In this document: piece after piece, positions 13,601 through 27,232 of the stretch
Layout of the letters: each line of letters starts with the position of its first letter
Numbering within the stretch: position 1 is the first letter of the stretch
The notes under the pieces: model-generated
Database searches by the model: none
What the model was told of the DNA's origin: nothing
The model's input: the letters and a program-made list of their open reading frames with translations, nothing else
Position numbers and translations under genes: made by a program
Source: Cruorifilaria tuberocauda
Lineage: Eukaryota; Nematoda; Chromadorea; Rhabditida; Onchocercidae
Direction: 5' to 3'
DNA length: 64,000 bases
Assembly: GCA_013365365.1 (NCBI GenBank)
Contig: JABVXU010000026.1
Span: forward strand, 186,001-250,000

Positions 13601-14098
13601 CTCATATTTTCTTTTTTAAGGAAAAGATTAAATAAATTAAAGATACTTTCTTCTTAACATTCTAAATTATTTCCATCATTATTCAATAAGAGTGCAGTAA
13701 TTTCACACTCACAAAATTTTTTTCATCTAAATTTGAATCGAAATTAATGATAATCACAAAAGACGGTTAAAATGTTCATTCAATTTTCAATTTCGAAAGA
13801 TCATCCTTTGACGAAAATGTAAGGCTGGAGATATATGCAAAGCGTGGAAAGATACAAGAAAGCGAAGTCAGAAATGGATGAACAGAAAGTATTTGAACCA
13901 TAAACTGAATTTTAAGATTGCAGTAATATTATGCGCGTATGTATTAGTTTCTCTATCGAGATGGATGCAGAAGACTAAACTAAGATATCAAAGAAGTTTA
14001 CTAAGGTGCTATTGGTGTTCGAAATTACTCACTTTTCTCGTTCGTGATTTCAAAATTTTTTCTGCTGCATAGACGTCTTGTCCGTCTAATGGATCCAT
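10659..14098 (-). CDS. Polycomb/CBX-type chromodomain protein (393 aa)
   Basis: Seven exons: 14098-14033, 12737-12694, 12589-12372, 12205-11895, 11631-11482, 11213-11144, 10981-10659. Phases 0,2,1,0,0,1 are consistent throughout (1182 bp). Exons 1-3 assemble a chromodomain at residues ~8-50: DVYAAEKILKSRTRK, then GKTEYLIKWKGWSN, then QHNTWEPSSNIL. Tyr10, Trp31 and Trp34 fill the aromatic-cage positions that bind methyl-lysine. The VYAAEKI start, GWS and HNTWEP are Polycomb/CBX-like rather than HP1-like. A basic, AT-hook-like stretch (RRGSRRSNRGRKRK) and acidic Ser/Asp repeats follow, then a charged Lys/Glu region with a second basic patch (PRKRGPKSKK). The C-terminus (~130 aa) has a short beta-prone tail, RNLTFDILVKTKNL. 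No chromoshadow domain is apparent. Exon 4 could end at 11889 instead, adding two residues. Nuclear histone-mark reader by family; target mark is inferred. Confidence 0.85.
12738..14032 (-). other. Large first intron of the chromodomain gene
   Basis: Intron from GTGAGT at 14032 to TTTTTAAG at 12738, 1295 bp, splitting the chromodomain after TRK. It is much longer than the other introns of this gene (104-1295 bp), and no extra coding exon was found in it. Confidence 0.7.
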
Positions 14099-14105
14099 AA
14101 TTTAT

Positions 14106-14110
14106 GCTGA
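14106..14110 (-). promoter_or_regulatory. Likely SL trans-splice acceptor of the chromodomain gene
   Basis: The minus strand reads TTTTTTTCAG ending at 14107, eight nt before the ATG at 14098. There is no evident upstream exon, so a spliced-leader acceptor is the simplest reading. It also supports the chosen start. Confidence 0.55.
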
Positions 14111-17100
14111 AAAAAATGTATATTTCATGTGAATTTAAACGCATATAGAACGATTATAAACAAAAAGATGATTCATAATAAAAATGGATAGAATTAGACA
14201 ACAATTGATTGCTTGCATTAAATGGCCGGTAACTTTTTAACCAAATATTTCATTTCTTGCTGCAGAAAAACATTAAGACAAAAATATTCCATAGAACTGG
14301 CTGTATATCAAGTGATATTTAGCGCTTCAAATCCTATCACTTCTTATAAAACTATGATGAAAGAATAATGCGATATAGTTTTTAATTTTGAACTCCCAAA
14401 AATGAAAAATGGCTCTTGCCTATGTCATAGAAAAATTAACTGCCAAAGTCAATAATAGCTATCCTTTTCATGCTATTTAAACAGCAAATAATGCAAAGTG
14501 TAGCTGAGTGCGACAAAATTTTGAAATCCGAAGATAGTGGGGAAGAGAAGTGAAATATTCAGTGTATTTTAATTGGGAAGAGAAAAAATCACGACCAGAG
14601 AAAATATCTTACTATATCACGATTGTTTATCATGCCTGATTCCACTAAGTTGGAAGAAATACATCCTTTTGTAGCGGAAATGTGAGAAAAAAGTTCTTAT
14701 TAAATGTTACAGCGTCTATTAATTTTTATGTAATGTTCATATAATATCATTTATCAACACTATAAATGAGATCTCACCGCATAATATTTTTGATTTTAAA
14801 ACTGTAAATTGTTTCACCAAATTTTGACCAAAAAACTGCTCTAAGGTTTAATAGATGCAATAAATATCGTCTATTTCACATGACAGAGGGGCAATAATCT
14901 AAGAATGTAGAGAACAAAGTGCGAAGAGGAGCGGATAAAAAACGAAAAAAAAAAACAGTACATGTTTCAATTGCATAGGGAAAACTTTTATGATTGCTCT
15001 ACGACATCTAGCATAAATTCCCAAATTATTGAACAACATGAACCGAAGGCTTTTAGAAATATGACCTTGACTAACCTTATTTTTGGAGACCTAAATTCAC
15101 AAAAGATATATTGTAGAAGGTTTATAAGTAATCTGCATGTAAAACGATTGACTGATTTCCAACAGCTTAATTTGACAATCGTCTCAGCAACTTTAGCAAA
15201 GCAACTTTAAACTTGCACTAACTTGCTTAAATTAGGTAGGTAAATGATCTCCTTTGAATCATTTTAGTAGTCAGAATTTTTTCCTGTTCATCGCCTTCCT
15301 CTCATGAAATCACCCAATCATACGCCACCCCGCCCGATCGAAAACCGAAACACCTCGGAGAGTCCAGACCCACACTCAGCCGAGGAAGAAAAATTGATTG
15401 AATCAAACTGTCCTCCAGCGAGACAATATTGCTTCCCGATAGTTGCGTAATGGGAGCGCTGTGAAAATTGCAACTCGAAATGGCTGAGAGACATATACCC
15501 ACTTATCATCCATACATCATTATCATTTGAAATTTCCATCACTTCACATATACTCTACTCAATTACCTTACTTAACGAATTTAATTCCCATTTTCCCATC
15601 CTTAATTTCCATATCAAACACAACTTTTCCTTTACATGCTGCCGACAAGAGCTTTTCATATTTCAATCATTAAAGAAAGAAATATCAACAAAATGTCTTC
15701 CTCCAGTTATTAAATTTTTCTTTGTGCAAAGTAATTGTTAGTCAAAACAATTACATTCATTCTGAATACTCGTTAACAGGACTTACTCTCATACATTTGG
15801 CAAAATAGTGGATTAAAAAATCCATCATGAAGGTTAATGCATTTCCGTAATGCAATCCGGAATTGCAAACTTCAAGTTATCTTTTCTATGCATTTTCATG
15901 ATTATCAAATATTATATTAATTCGGCAATATTATTATGGGGAAAGATAAACTTGCCAAATATTATTTGCAGTCAATTTCGAAATGAGCTAGAAAAAAGGA
16001 ATCAAAAGATGAAATTTTTGAAAAAGCAATTTATGAATGAAAAATAAGATATCTAACTGAATATGAAACCTCATTTTTACAATTGAAAGACTTTATAATG
16101 AAAATTCCACCTAATTAATCGAAGAATGCAGGAGGTCGAATGATCTCAAAAGGAATTCCGATTTGTACGCAACAATCTTTGACGATTTAAAACTCGAATT
16201 TCTATTTCCTTTAACTCATAATAGATAATCATCCATTGTTGTCCAAAAAAAACCTGACATCACAAATCTTTCATGCAAATTTAGATTGCAAATCTAAATT
16301 ATAAGCAAAAATATAACAATTCATAATTAACGATCTTCCAAAAATAAAAAAAAGAACCATGTGTAATTACTTTCTAAGTCACCTTTTTTGAAATATTCAT
16401 ATATCAGATATTCGCATGAAATTTAATAATGATTTGCAACTTTAGCTCCAAAATCGCGATGGAATTACAACTTTTATAGAGCAATGAAAAAATGATGAAT
16501 GTTGTGATTAATCTTTCTGTCAATATTGAAGTGTTCTTTTTGCAAAACGTTCACTTCATTCCTTCGTTCATCTTGAAATTTGTATGAGTTATTGAGAAGT
16601 GAAATTCTTGAGAGATCGAGAAAACTACAAACAGTCACCCGAAAGATTCTTTTGGTTGTTGCAACCGGAAATTCGACATATAGGAAAGCAATTTGCATCG
16701 TTGCAAGCAAAAATCGAATAGAATATCTATAAATTAAAGGTAAGATTGACAGGGATAGGTGTTGAAAGGTACGAAATTGGCTATTAGATTTCTAATCGAT
16801 GTAAGCTGAAAGCACTCACGTATGCAATAAAGCATGCTACTGTTAACTTCTTCTCTTAAATATGACATGTGGCAGATTTTATTGATTCTTTGTTAAAATG
16901 CATATCAATCAACTAAAGATCTTGAAAAGTGTCTTTGTCAAATAACAATGATATCGTCTGTGAATTCTCATTAACTGATGCATTTATCACTTCCTCAATA
17001 TCGATTGGATAAATTATCAATTTTAAAGATAATACAATCCAAATGATAAGTGAAACTAATCGATTGTTTATTTATAAGCACTTTTCTTTCAAATTGAAAC

Positions 17101-17304
17101 ATCAGAAAATTGTTTTCTTTTTTCTTCTAGAAAAAAGTGATGAATAATAGCAATAGCATATTTATGGCTAATTAAATAAAAATAAAAGATAGCAGCTGTC
17201 AGGGCACAGTACTTGGTGACACAATACGTAAAACATCTGTTGCGCTAAATGTAGAAGAGAAGAGAGTAGAGAGAGGGGAAAGGGGCGCAAATGGATGAAT
17301 GAAT

Positions 17305-17315
17305 TCTCCCTCTCC

Positions 17316-17354
<39 letters not shown>
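17305..17354. repeat. (CT)n microsatellite
   Basis: A run of CCCTCTCC and CT dinucleotides with one TTT interruption. The minus-strand RE/ER-repeat frame across it is an artefact. Confidence 0.95.
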
Positions 17355-17355
<1 letters not shown>

Positions 17356-20300
17356 TTCGTGCGTTTAGTTGAAATGATGAGGTGGAAATGTAATGAGGCA
17401 GTAGTAAGTAGCCCATTGAATTCATCCAAAAATGGTAATTACCGCTTATCCCTCTTTCACCATTATCAGCTCCTTTAACCTTTTCACACAAAGATTACTG
17501 TGCTTTATATTGCCGAATCAGTGGACATTACCCCTCACTGTCTCTTCCAAATCTGCCGTATTTCATTTCAGGAATACTTCATCATTACAGACCTTCAACC
17601 TCCTCTCATCTCTTTCACCAAAAATATTTCCGCTCTTGTCCGATGTAATTAGTCCGTAGGTGCAAGTGATCATCTCAGTGATAAGATCAAAGCTTATCAA
17701 TCAATTCATCCTCTCTTCACGTTAATTATGCACCCGCAAGGTTTTGCTAACTTTCCCAAAATTCATGCCAAATAAGGCCACCCCTCAATTTCCGCATGCT
17801 AGGCGCTATTCTCCTTTACTTCTTCACTCACACTCATGTATACGTTACTCCGCCCTCTCCTCTAAAATCAACACTATTTTCATTATGTTTGTTAGTCTTT
17901 CCTTCTCAAAACTTTCATTTGCTAGTAACTACTCTACCTGCTTTATTTGATCGTATCCAATTACTAACAAACTCTTCTCTATATTAATACATGCTCTTTT
18001 TGTTTCAGTTTTTCCTCACTCTCTTGAAATTCATTATCTTTCACTTAGTTCCTTATGAACTGCTTCTCTTACCGCTCTTTCTATTTTGCACTTATTTTTA
18101 TGTATCATTTTCTACTCTCTTGCTAACCCTACCTTTCTGGAATTTTCCCTTCCCCCGGAATAATTTGAACCGATACTGGCTATCGTGTATTCCCGAGAGC
18201 TATTGGAATTCAAGGGAATTGGGAGGATGAAGCAATTCGGGAGCTTATCAGACGGATAAATTTAATTAACTAACATCAAATTTAAGTCTTCGCTTCGCTA
18301 ACATTACGAATAAATTTCTATTGTGATATGTTTATAACATTCATTGCTGACTCGTTGAGAGAATATGAAATTCGTTGTTCATTCAAAGTTTAAGTTCTCG
18401 AGACCACTGAGTTCTGCTTGTCCTTTAAAGGATAACGATATATTTCACCAATTAACTCATTAATGAATGAACATGATTCATCCATATGTTATTGTTAATA
18501 TGAACTGTTCATTTCGATATTATTGATTACCATCATATTGATTGATTGCACATTGGCTGTTATAAAAAAGAAAAAAATTAAGCAGAATTCAACGCTATCC
18601 ACTTGAAGTAAGTGTAATTCGCAAACAAATTTTCTGCTGTTAAATGAATTGATAATGTGATAAATGCAACATGATATGGGTAAGGATAACAAAAATAATT
18701 GTAACATTCTGATAAAATAATCAATTTATTAAGTTACTGGTTTAAAGATTAGGAAATCAATGAAATGACGATGAAGGAGAATGATAGAGCATTCACAACT
18801 GATATGATAAACTATCGGTTACTGGAAAAAGAGCAAAAGAATTGCTGAATTGTGTACAAGAAATGTGAAAAATAACAGTAGAGGAGGAAAGAAAGGATGG
18901 TATGATTGATGTTTATGACTTTCCCAAACCATCCTCAATTCATCATTCAATCTCGTCCTTCTCCTCTTGATAAATTTTACTTAACTTTGATTTAATCATT
19001 AATCAATCCAACTTATCCATATTCCTAATACTTCAAAATGAAATGATAAATGTCACTTATGAATTATTGAGTTCAAATTGAAATGCAATCATTCATTTCA
19101 TTAGAAATCTGCAAACCAATAACAGTTATGAAGTGATAAAGAAACAATAAGATTATTATTTTTCATTTGAATTAAAAAAGGAATTAATGAATGTAGCAAA
19201 TCGACCGGTTAATGTTGCACAATAAATTCCGGTAAATGCCACAAATGGCCCATTTCGACAACGTCGCATAATACGAAATATTCTCTCTTACAACGGTTAT
19301 AAATAATAAGAAAGTTAAATAATTCAGACCTTTAATCTAAAATTGAACGGTAAATTAAGCGATGATAAGCGAATTGCAAGAAAATTAGAAAAAGAGTGAT
19401 TAAATGGAGCTTAATGGGAACTTTGCATTTGTTAAGATAATTTTAGATTTCATTTCCGCAATGAAAAGATCTTTGCTATTGTTCCATTAATGATAACTAT
19501 AGCATGCAAAGAGCATTACTTCTCATTAGATTATTGAGTTAATTCTTGATAACTGATATGAACTGATAATGCACAAATACGATTTAGCAAGATTTTTTAA
19601 AGTGTGACCCAAAAAGAAAGGTTTATAATTAATGAATGTTGCATTCGCATCTCACATTTCGTTAATAATGACAATGTTTGCAGTGCATATTGTTGTGCCT
19701 ACAAACAGTATTAAGTATCTTTCTGTTTCTGAAAGTTATTCACTAAAAGTTCAGTGTAAGCGGGAAGTTTGAATTATTTATATCGCTCGCTAATTGACCT
19801 CAGAAAAAGATTAAATACTTAGTATTAAACATTTGTTATTGTCATTGAATTAAAACAGAATTTTCCGTTAAAATTTCATGATAACACTTCAAGGTCACAT
19901 AGGCAGGCATTGTTTATATCAATGAAAACGCAATGAACTTTGTTATCACTATATGAATAAATTCGATTTCATCGAATGCGATAAACTGACTTTTTTTATT
20001 GTTTGAGGTATTCTCATCCTATTTAAATTAAAACGAAATGTAAAATGGGCAATCTAAATTTATAAATAATAATAATAAAATGTATTACGATTTTTCGCCA
20101 GCTTAGATTTTATATTATTTTAAAAATCGTTTTTTCTCTTACTTGAGTAAACACCTGAAAATCTCTTAATTACTTCTTCTGCAATAAATAAATTAAATCT
20201 GATGTTCAAAATAATACGAATCTGTCGATCAGGGGGGTAATAATAGCACTTCATCAAATTCGATTCATCAAATTATAGATTAAACATTACATTGTGATAA

Positions 20301-23300
20301 TATTGGAAGAATGATAATTTCTAAGTGAAGATTTAGTTTGCAATAAAATTCTTTGTTATTTAAAAACTTCTCAACTAAACCGGAAAGAAATTGTTAAACA
20401 AATCAGAACCAGAAATACGATTGTGATAATAATACGAAAATGATGATAAACTGATGATGAATCGAATGACAATTTAAAGCAATTATAAGAGATCAACGTG
20501 ACATATTAGCAAGTGTTACGTGAAACATGATACCACCAAAATTTTAATTAAAGCAGCGGCATTAATTCTAACAAAAGAGAATCTGTTTGTTGGAAGATTG
20601 TTTAATTTGCTGAGGAAGATTTTAACTCGATTAAAGCAATGCTTTTAAATCTTTTTTAAGCTTTTTAGTTTTCATCTATTTAAAATCGCACATTCATTTT
20701 TAAGGAAGTTAAGAAGATATTTTAGATTTAGAGCCATATTGAAATGATATACAGTGTTTAATTTTTTATTATTTACTCTTCTAGTCTGTTAAGAACTAGT
20801 TCTATTAGTAAACACAGGATGTGGTGTCATAGGAGATAGTATCATAAATGCTTAATATAAAGTGTTATCATCGCTTTAATAGTTCATTCTTTATTTTACT
20901 ATCATTCAGTATTCATCTTTTGAAGGTTGGGAACTTTGGATTTTCTAGAAAAAATAATGAAAAATGAACAATTGATAATTCACTGATCAACCATCCTTCA
21001 AACAATCACTTTCTTTCGATCTTCTTTCCCTTTCTCTTTCTCTCTCTCGCTTTCTCTTTTTTTGTTTCTGAACTATCAAAGATGAAATTAAAAATTTGGT
21101 TAGCTCAGGCTGCACTTATTTAATTCCGCTCACATTTTTCATAAAATAAACATTAATTCGATTGATATTGAAAATATTTAATAAATGAAATGCCTACATT
21201 TCTGAATGCTTATCATTTTTGACTATAAAACTTATCAGTTGATAAATCAAAGAATTGAAAGAAATTTGGAAAAGAAAAAGGAAGGAAAGATCGATTTGAA
21301 ATATTTTAAAAGGTTCAATTTTTCTCTTTCCTCTTCTCTATAAATTACTCATTCATTTCTGCAATACAGAATATCCTCATAGTAATTAATTTCGGTAAAT
21401 TCTTGTATCACAACAAACAACACGGCAGATATGTAAAGTTATAAGCGCATTTATCGTGTAATTTGCAAGTGCGCATAAAATTGTCTTTGTAACTTAAAAT
21501 GCGCAAAGAAGGGAAGACAGTTTGCGCCTGAATTCCTCTCTGTGACTTTCCGTGACCGATGTGTTTAAGTATCTTTATAAGCTGAGCTAATGCTCTATCA
21601 GAAATAAAAACAAAGAATCTATTTTGTGATGTGGTCGGGTAAACCAATCAATCGGTGGGGCAACCCTCCAGGATGCGCAACTTCACGTACTGTACAGTAA
21701 TGGTCTGTCTATTTGTCTGTCTCTCTCCGATAAAAACACCAAACTGAGATTTATATGTCACTTCACTCTCTTCCCTTTCAACGTTCGTTGCACGTATCAT
21801 GCATATTCAAATTCGAATAACCCCACGTAATGAACGATAATGAGAGGACTCTTTGACAAGAGGAAGAGGGCATAGGGCGAAGGGAAGTGGACAACACAGC
21901 ACTTCAATTACTGTAAAGGAGATGAAATATTTACCGGCCACTTCCTTCCAATTTCCCTTGGCGCATTTTGCCAGCCTTGAGAAGCGCTTCGATATACTCA
22001 TTGAAAGGATTAATGTAAGCAGAATGGAATATATCTTTAATGAATTTTAACTTATACTTTGAAATTTAACTTTGATATACCTTTAATTTAATTAAAGTGA
22101 CGAAACAACGATAGTACCAATTAGCTATTAGATTATCAGATTATTAAATTCCAGGTATTCAATAAGGTAGGAAAAATTCAACACTAAATTTCAATGATTT
22201 AAAATTTAAATAAGTGAAAAGCAGTAGTGTGAAAATAAACTATCTGACAAAGAATGAAGGAACGCCTTTCAGCAATTTGTTGATATATTTTAAATGTTGA
22301 AATACTGAGTACTTTTGATCAATTAACGAGTTCATATTGAAATGTAAATTAAGAAATTAATGAGGAAGAAATAAAATACCCAGTAGTTTATTTATCGCCT
22401 ATCATGCACTTGCAATCGTGGAAGTTGCTAGTTTTACGGCACTTTGAGTACTTGTGTAGAATAATTCAAAAAATTTCACAATCAATTAAGTAATTATTTG
22501 AAGTTTTGAAGTAAAAATATTGATGAAGAAAATTACACTGCTGATTGCGAGGTCAAATCGTATCACTCGAATTGAAAATGTTTTTAAAGAATCGATGAAA
22601 GATCATATTCGCATAATTAACATAAATTGCAAAAGAATTTTCTTTTAAATATTTTAAAATGGAATTTAAACAAGCAGCGTACGCTCCGGACGATTATCAA
22701 TGATAGCATGAATTCATATTGAGCCAACAGTTTTCATCAGATAAGCGGAATTAGTTATCTTTCTGATATTTCTTTTACCTCTCATTTCGCTCAAACTAAA
22801 AAACGATAGTGAGTGTTTAATTATGTTTATCAAATATTTTTAAATTTACTTTATTGAGCAAAATGATTAAATGAATTCGTCGAATGAATTCATTGATTCA
22901 ATTGAAGTTCTTATTTTATTGTTGTTTCAATTGAAATTAATGTTTTATCTTTTTTAAATATTCATCACTTGCTTAAAATTTTACGTGTTGTCCACGTGAG
23001 CCATTGATACATTGGCATTGTATAAACATTTAATCGTTGGATGAAGTGAAGCTTAATGAATGAATATAGTACCGAAATAAAATAATGAATATTAATATGT
23101 TGCACCTTTAATTTGTGTCAAATGTAAGAGAGTAATTTCATTCTGATAAACGATAATTACAATATCATCAATCTGATTACTTGTCATTTATATATTTATT
23201 AACTATCTATAAATCATCTTGTTCCACTTGATTTATTAACTTTTAACGAATTATCTAAAGGAAAAGCTAATTATGAATCAAAGGGAAGAGGAGTTAATTA

Positions 23301-23817
23301 TAATGATACAGTATCCATATTGTCATCATTTAGTTATTCACTTCAAACAAATTACAGGAAGCCTCTCGAATTTCGTTCTAACAGAAAATTGTCTATTCAA
23401 AATGAAAATTGAAATTCTTTGAGAGATAAAAACTTTCATGAATGAATTGAAAATCTTTCTAAGCATTCAAAATTCACACTTTCTTTGGAATATTGAAAGT
23501 TTAATGCTTGTATTATATTGAATTGAATTTAAATTGCTTACTTATATCATTCCCCTTATTTATTTCTTTTTCATGTTTTCATTTAAGCTTCTGAAATTCA
23601 TTCAAGTTGTTCGATTTTGAAACCATTTTTCAGAATAACTGAACTCCAATAAAAGATTTGAAACATTTGAGAGATCACTCACTCGCTACTTACCGAATAT
23701 TCCCATAAAAGCCGAGATTTACCAGAAGTCAAATTAGTACTCGCTTTCAACAGTTCTCATGTACTGTGTGACAAAATCTCCGACGTCACACTTCGAGACA
23801 TGACGGGGAGATTCTCT

Positions 23818-23880
23818 GAGTGTGCGTGTGTGTATGTGTGTGTCTGTCTACGTATCTATGCATGTGTGTCTGTCTGTCTA
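23818..23880. repeat. Short degenerate TG/TCTG repeat
   Basis: GTGTGCGTGTGTGTATGTGTGTGTCTGTCTACG followed by TGTGTGTCTGTCTGTC. This is a degenerate dinucleotide/tetranucleotide tract. Confidence 0.8.
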
Positions 23881-24224
23881 TTTTTATCTTTGTCTGGACA
23901 TTTCTGTGTGAAATGCATCCTTGCAATGATTGTAGAGCACTCGAGCCACTGAGATTGTACATTTGCATAGAGGAAGTATCCATCAATTTATCTAATAGAT
24001 CAGGTAGATCAGATCAAGTGAAATCAAATCAATCTGGAAAGATAGGATCTGATTAGAGTCTGAAAATCTTCATTTCATGAAATACAGCAATGCGGAACAA
24101 TAAGTTAGAGTGGTTTTTTTAACTGTTATTGCAAGCATATACTTATTGAATAATTTATCGGATGATAATTGACTGATAACGAATTAACTCTCATTAATGT
24201 ATGGTAGAAATTAGTTTGTTTGAT

Positions 24225-24388
24225 GACAAATGCGCAGTAGGAGAAATGGACGATCATCTAATTACATATTCAAATGAGAGATGTCTTCTTCGACTCTATT
24301 GGAGAGACGTATCACTCACTTCGTTGATGGATGAGTTGGTGGATGGCGGCTATTTACTTCAACGATATCGCACAACTGCGCATTTGTC
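24225..24388. repeat. 14-bp perfect inverted repeat around a 136-bp core
   Basis: GACAAATGCGCAGT at 24225-24238 is matched by its exact reverse complement ACTGCGCATTTGTC at 24375-24388. Each arm contains the small palindrome TGCGCA. The core is less A+T-rich than its surroundings. No target-site duplication was recognised next to the arms. Confidence 0.6.
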
Positions 24389-27149
24389 GCACTATGAAGA
24401 CAAAAAAAGCATAACTAGTAGTTAGCTGTTACAACTGATATTTGAATAATTTCTTGTTTTTTGTTCAAAGGATATTGGAAAATTGCCAATGCATTCTAAA
24501 TAATTTTGACATTAAAAGAAGCGATTGAACGAATCTGAATGTCTTTTATTTCAAAAATAAAATTAAAACGCATTCGTTAATGTTTCAATTTTAATTTTGA
24601 ATTCAAAAAGTTGTCTTCCATTCGACATTTAAGAGTTTTTGAAACTTTTTTCTTTTTATATTCTCTAAAATTAAAATTGTCTTTCAGTTTTTTGCTTGAG
24701 GAGAGAAACTATTTGATAGTGTATGAGATAAGATGAAAATCGATCCAGACATCCCTGATTTCCTTTTGAGAGTTCTCCTTGCTATTCCGTTCTTCTTGAC
24801 TGAAAGCCAAAGTTGTCTTATTGCTGCTACCTTTGGAAACATGATGACTTGTAGCATTCACAGTTATATGAAAATGATGAGAAATGGTTATAATTGCAGT
24901 AACATTGAAGCATGGGTAACATTGCATTGTTAAATTACTACCATATATTCTGTTAGAAGCTAAAATCCACTGATCGTAATTCTAATTTTGATAATTAAAC
25001 GGCTTCATCAAGGATATAATATAGTCATTTTGCATGGAAGTACTGTCGCTAATGAACAATTGTTAGAAGTTAGAATTCCAGATAAATCAATTAAAAATGT
25101 TTTCAAAAATTTGCTTGAATTTTCGATCTTAATTAAAAATAGAATGCAATGAAGTTCTGTTTCGATTATTTTCAGCTGAGTTCTTAAATGTCCCCATTTA
25201 AGCGTTTCCTTCGACTTATTTCAATGGTACATATATGTATATACGTATATATAGATGTTCACAGTTGGTGATTCTCTCAGTTACTGTATTTTTGTTAATA
25301 AGCCAACGAAAACGTATAAGAATTATAATTTTCTTATTTCCTTCTTAACAGATTATTTTATAAGCTTCTCTTCTCCATCCAATAATCGTTCATATGACGA
25401 ATAATTTTCTTTCATAAGTAGCAAATATTTCATTTAAAAAAATATATTTCAAAATGAAACTTCATATCTTAAAGTGGAAGAAAAAAGTGAAGATTTGAGA
25501 ATGCCTCTTGCACTCACTTCTTTTCTCCATAAAAATAAGCAATCATTTCTTCAAGAGCTTATCTGAATTGCATAGCAATTTTTATTCACATAGAAGTTTT
25601 TAATACATCGTAAATTTCTTTTAATTACTATGTGATTGAAATTCTTCCTGTAACAAGTTTCCTGGCAGATATTGATCGATTAATTGATTGAGATTGGTTG
25701 ATCGATCCTGTGATACACGACGCTTTACACAGCGATCGCATTATTTCACACTTTAGTAATCGTTTGATGCAAACTTGCAAGCATGATATCATTCACGTAT
25801 GTATAGTGCAGTTGCAGCTTTAAGACAATTCTCTTATATATTAAATTATTTCAGTGCAAATTGTTATCACATGAATATTATCAGAAAGAAATGCTCCATG
25901 GCATTCAACGAGAACCACCGAACGAACCATTCAATAGAATAACAGCTATTCAATGTTATTTTTATTTGTGGAAAGCATCTCGGCGCCAGCCATTTCAGAA
26001 AGAGCGCAAGATTGCTACCACTTCCCTTCTTCTCTTTCAAATGTCATCAAGCATTTATTAATCCGATAGTTATTTAATTATATGCTTTAATTAATTGCCA
26101 TATGTGCTCCTTCAATGTGATTGTTCGATGGATGTATCCTCTCTCCCTCATCGATGTCAACTTACTTTCCCAAATTCACTGATATTCTGATATTTACTGC
26201 ACGTAGGGTACGTAACTGGAAGTTCGTCGTATTTGAAATATTATGATTCGATCAGATCGAATTCTTACATATGATTCCAAAAAGACACTTAATTGAGTTG
26301 TGTGAGGAGGGAAATGTGAAGGACGGAAAAGTATATGCAAATAATGAGTTCTTCCACGTAAATTGATTACTGATGAATATAAGAAGGAAAAGAAGGAGGG
26401 AAATAGTGTGTTTATGAGAAGAAAAACAGAAAAAGTCAACTGATATCATTTTTGAGAGTTTAACTTAAAGTTGCTTCAACTTTAATGTAATCAATAAGGA
26501 TAATCGTCAGTATCATTTGGAAATGTTTGAAGGAAATTTCTAACAAATTTTGTTATTTTGTGAGAAACGATGAAAAAGAGTACGACAAAAGCAAGAAGAA
26601 AAAAAGAAAGCAAAATGTGTAATGGGAAAATCGATGAGTGTTGAAGAGAGCGTTCATTTTTCACACTTTGCTTTCATTGCATTTCAGGCTTAACAAAATT
26701 TCATTTTTTGAATTTAAATTACATTTCGCTTATTTCTACTGAAGTGTATAGACCTCTCATTATTGGTATTTTAATTAAAACTGAATCGACGAGAATCATT
26801 CTCATTACTGATCTGTTAGTAAACCTTACGAGAAATACGCTTACATTTCTTTCACTCTCTCTCTCTTCAGCTAATTATCTTCCAATAATCTCTCCTTCCA
26901 TCAATCCAATAATCCATTATTTATTGGAATTTGCTGTAGCAATGCATGCTATCTTTGATAACATGCATAATCGCAGAGTGCGTGCATGCAACCACTGACT
27001 TCCTTCAATTACATCTTCCCAGACAGAACGAGGAAAAGTCCCCGGCGATATTGTCGTCGTCACTCTTCGGATCGCCGACGGATGCGTCGCATTGCAAACT
27101 GAGTGCTACTCTCACTCTCTCACTTCACGCCTTCATGTCTCTCTACGTA

Positions 27150-27232
27150 TATGTGTGTGTATGCGTGTATGTATGAATGTGTGTGTCAGTTATAAATATT
27201 CACTTATGTATGCGTGTGTGTGTGTGTGTACA
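27150..27232. repeat. Degenerate TG microsatellite
   Basis: TATGTGTGTGTATGCGTGTATG, then ATGTGTGTGTCAG, then GCGTGTGTGTGTGTGT. It sits in a locally GC-richer patch. Confidence 0.85.

Noticed and set aside
15241..15500. SRP RNA or snRNA gene, because the minus strand reads GGGCGGGGTGGCG
   Set aside because: The following bases do not continue with the SRP Alu-domain consensus, and no Sm site or known snRNA core could be found.
17168..17491. RERERE-containing minus-strand frame
   Set aside because: It spans a CT microsatellite and lacks splice-bounded conserved sequence.
21408..22050. Open frames on both strands
   Set aside because: Neither strand shows a recognisable motif or consistent splice sites; composition alone explains the frames.
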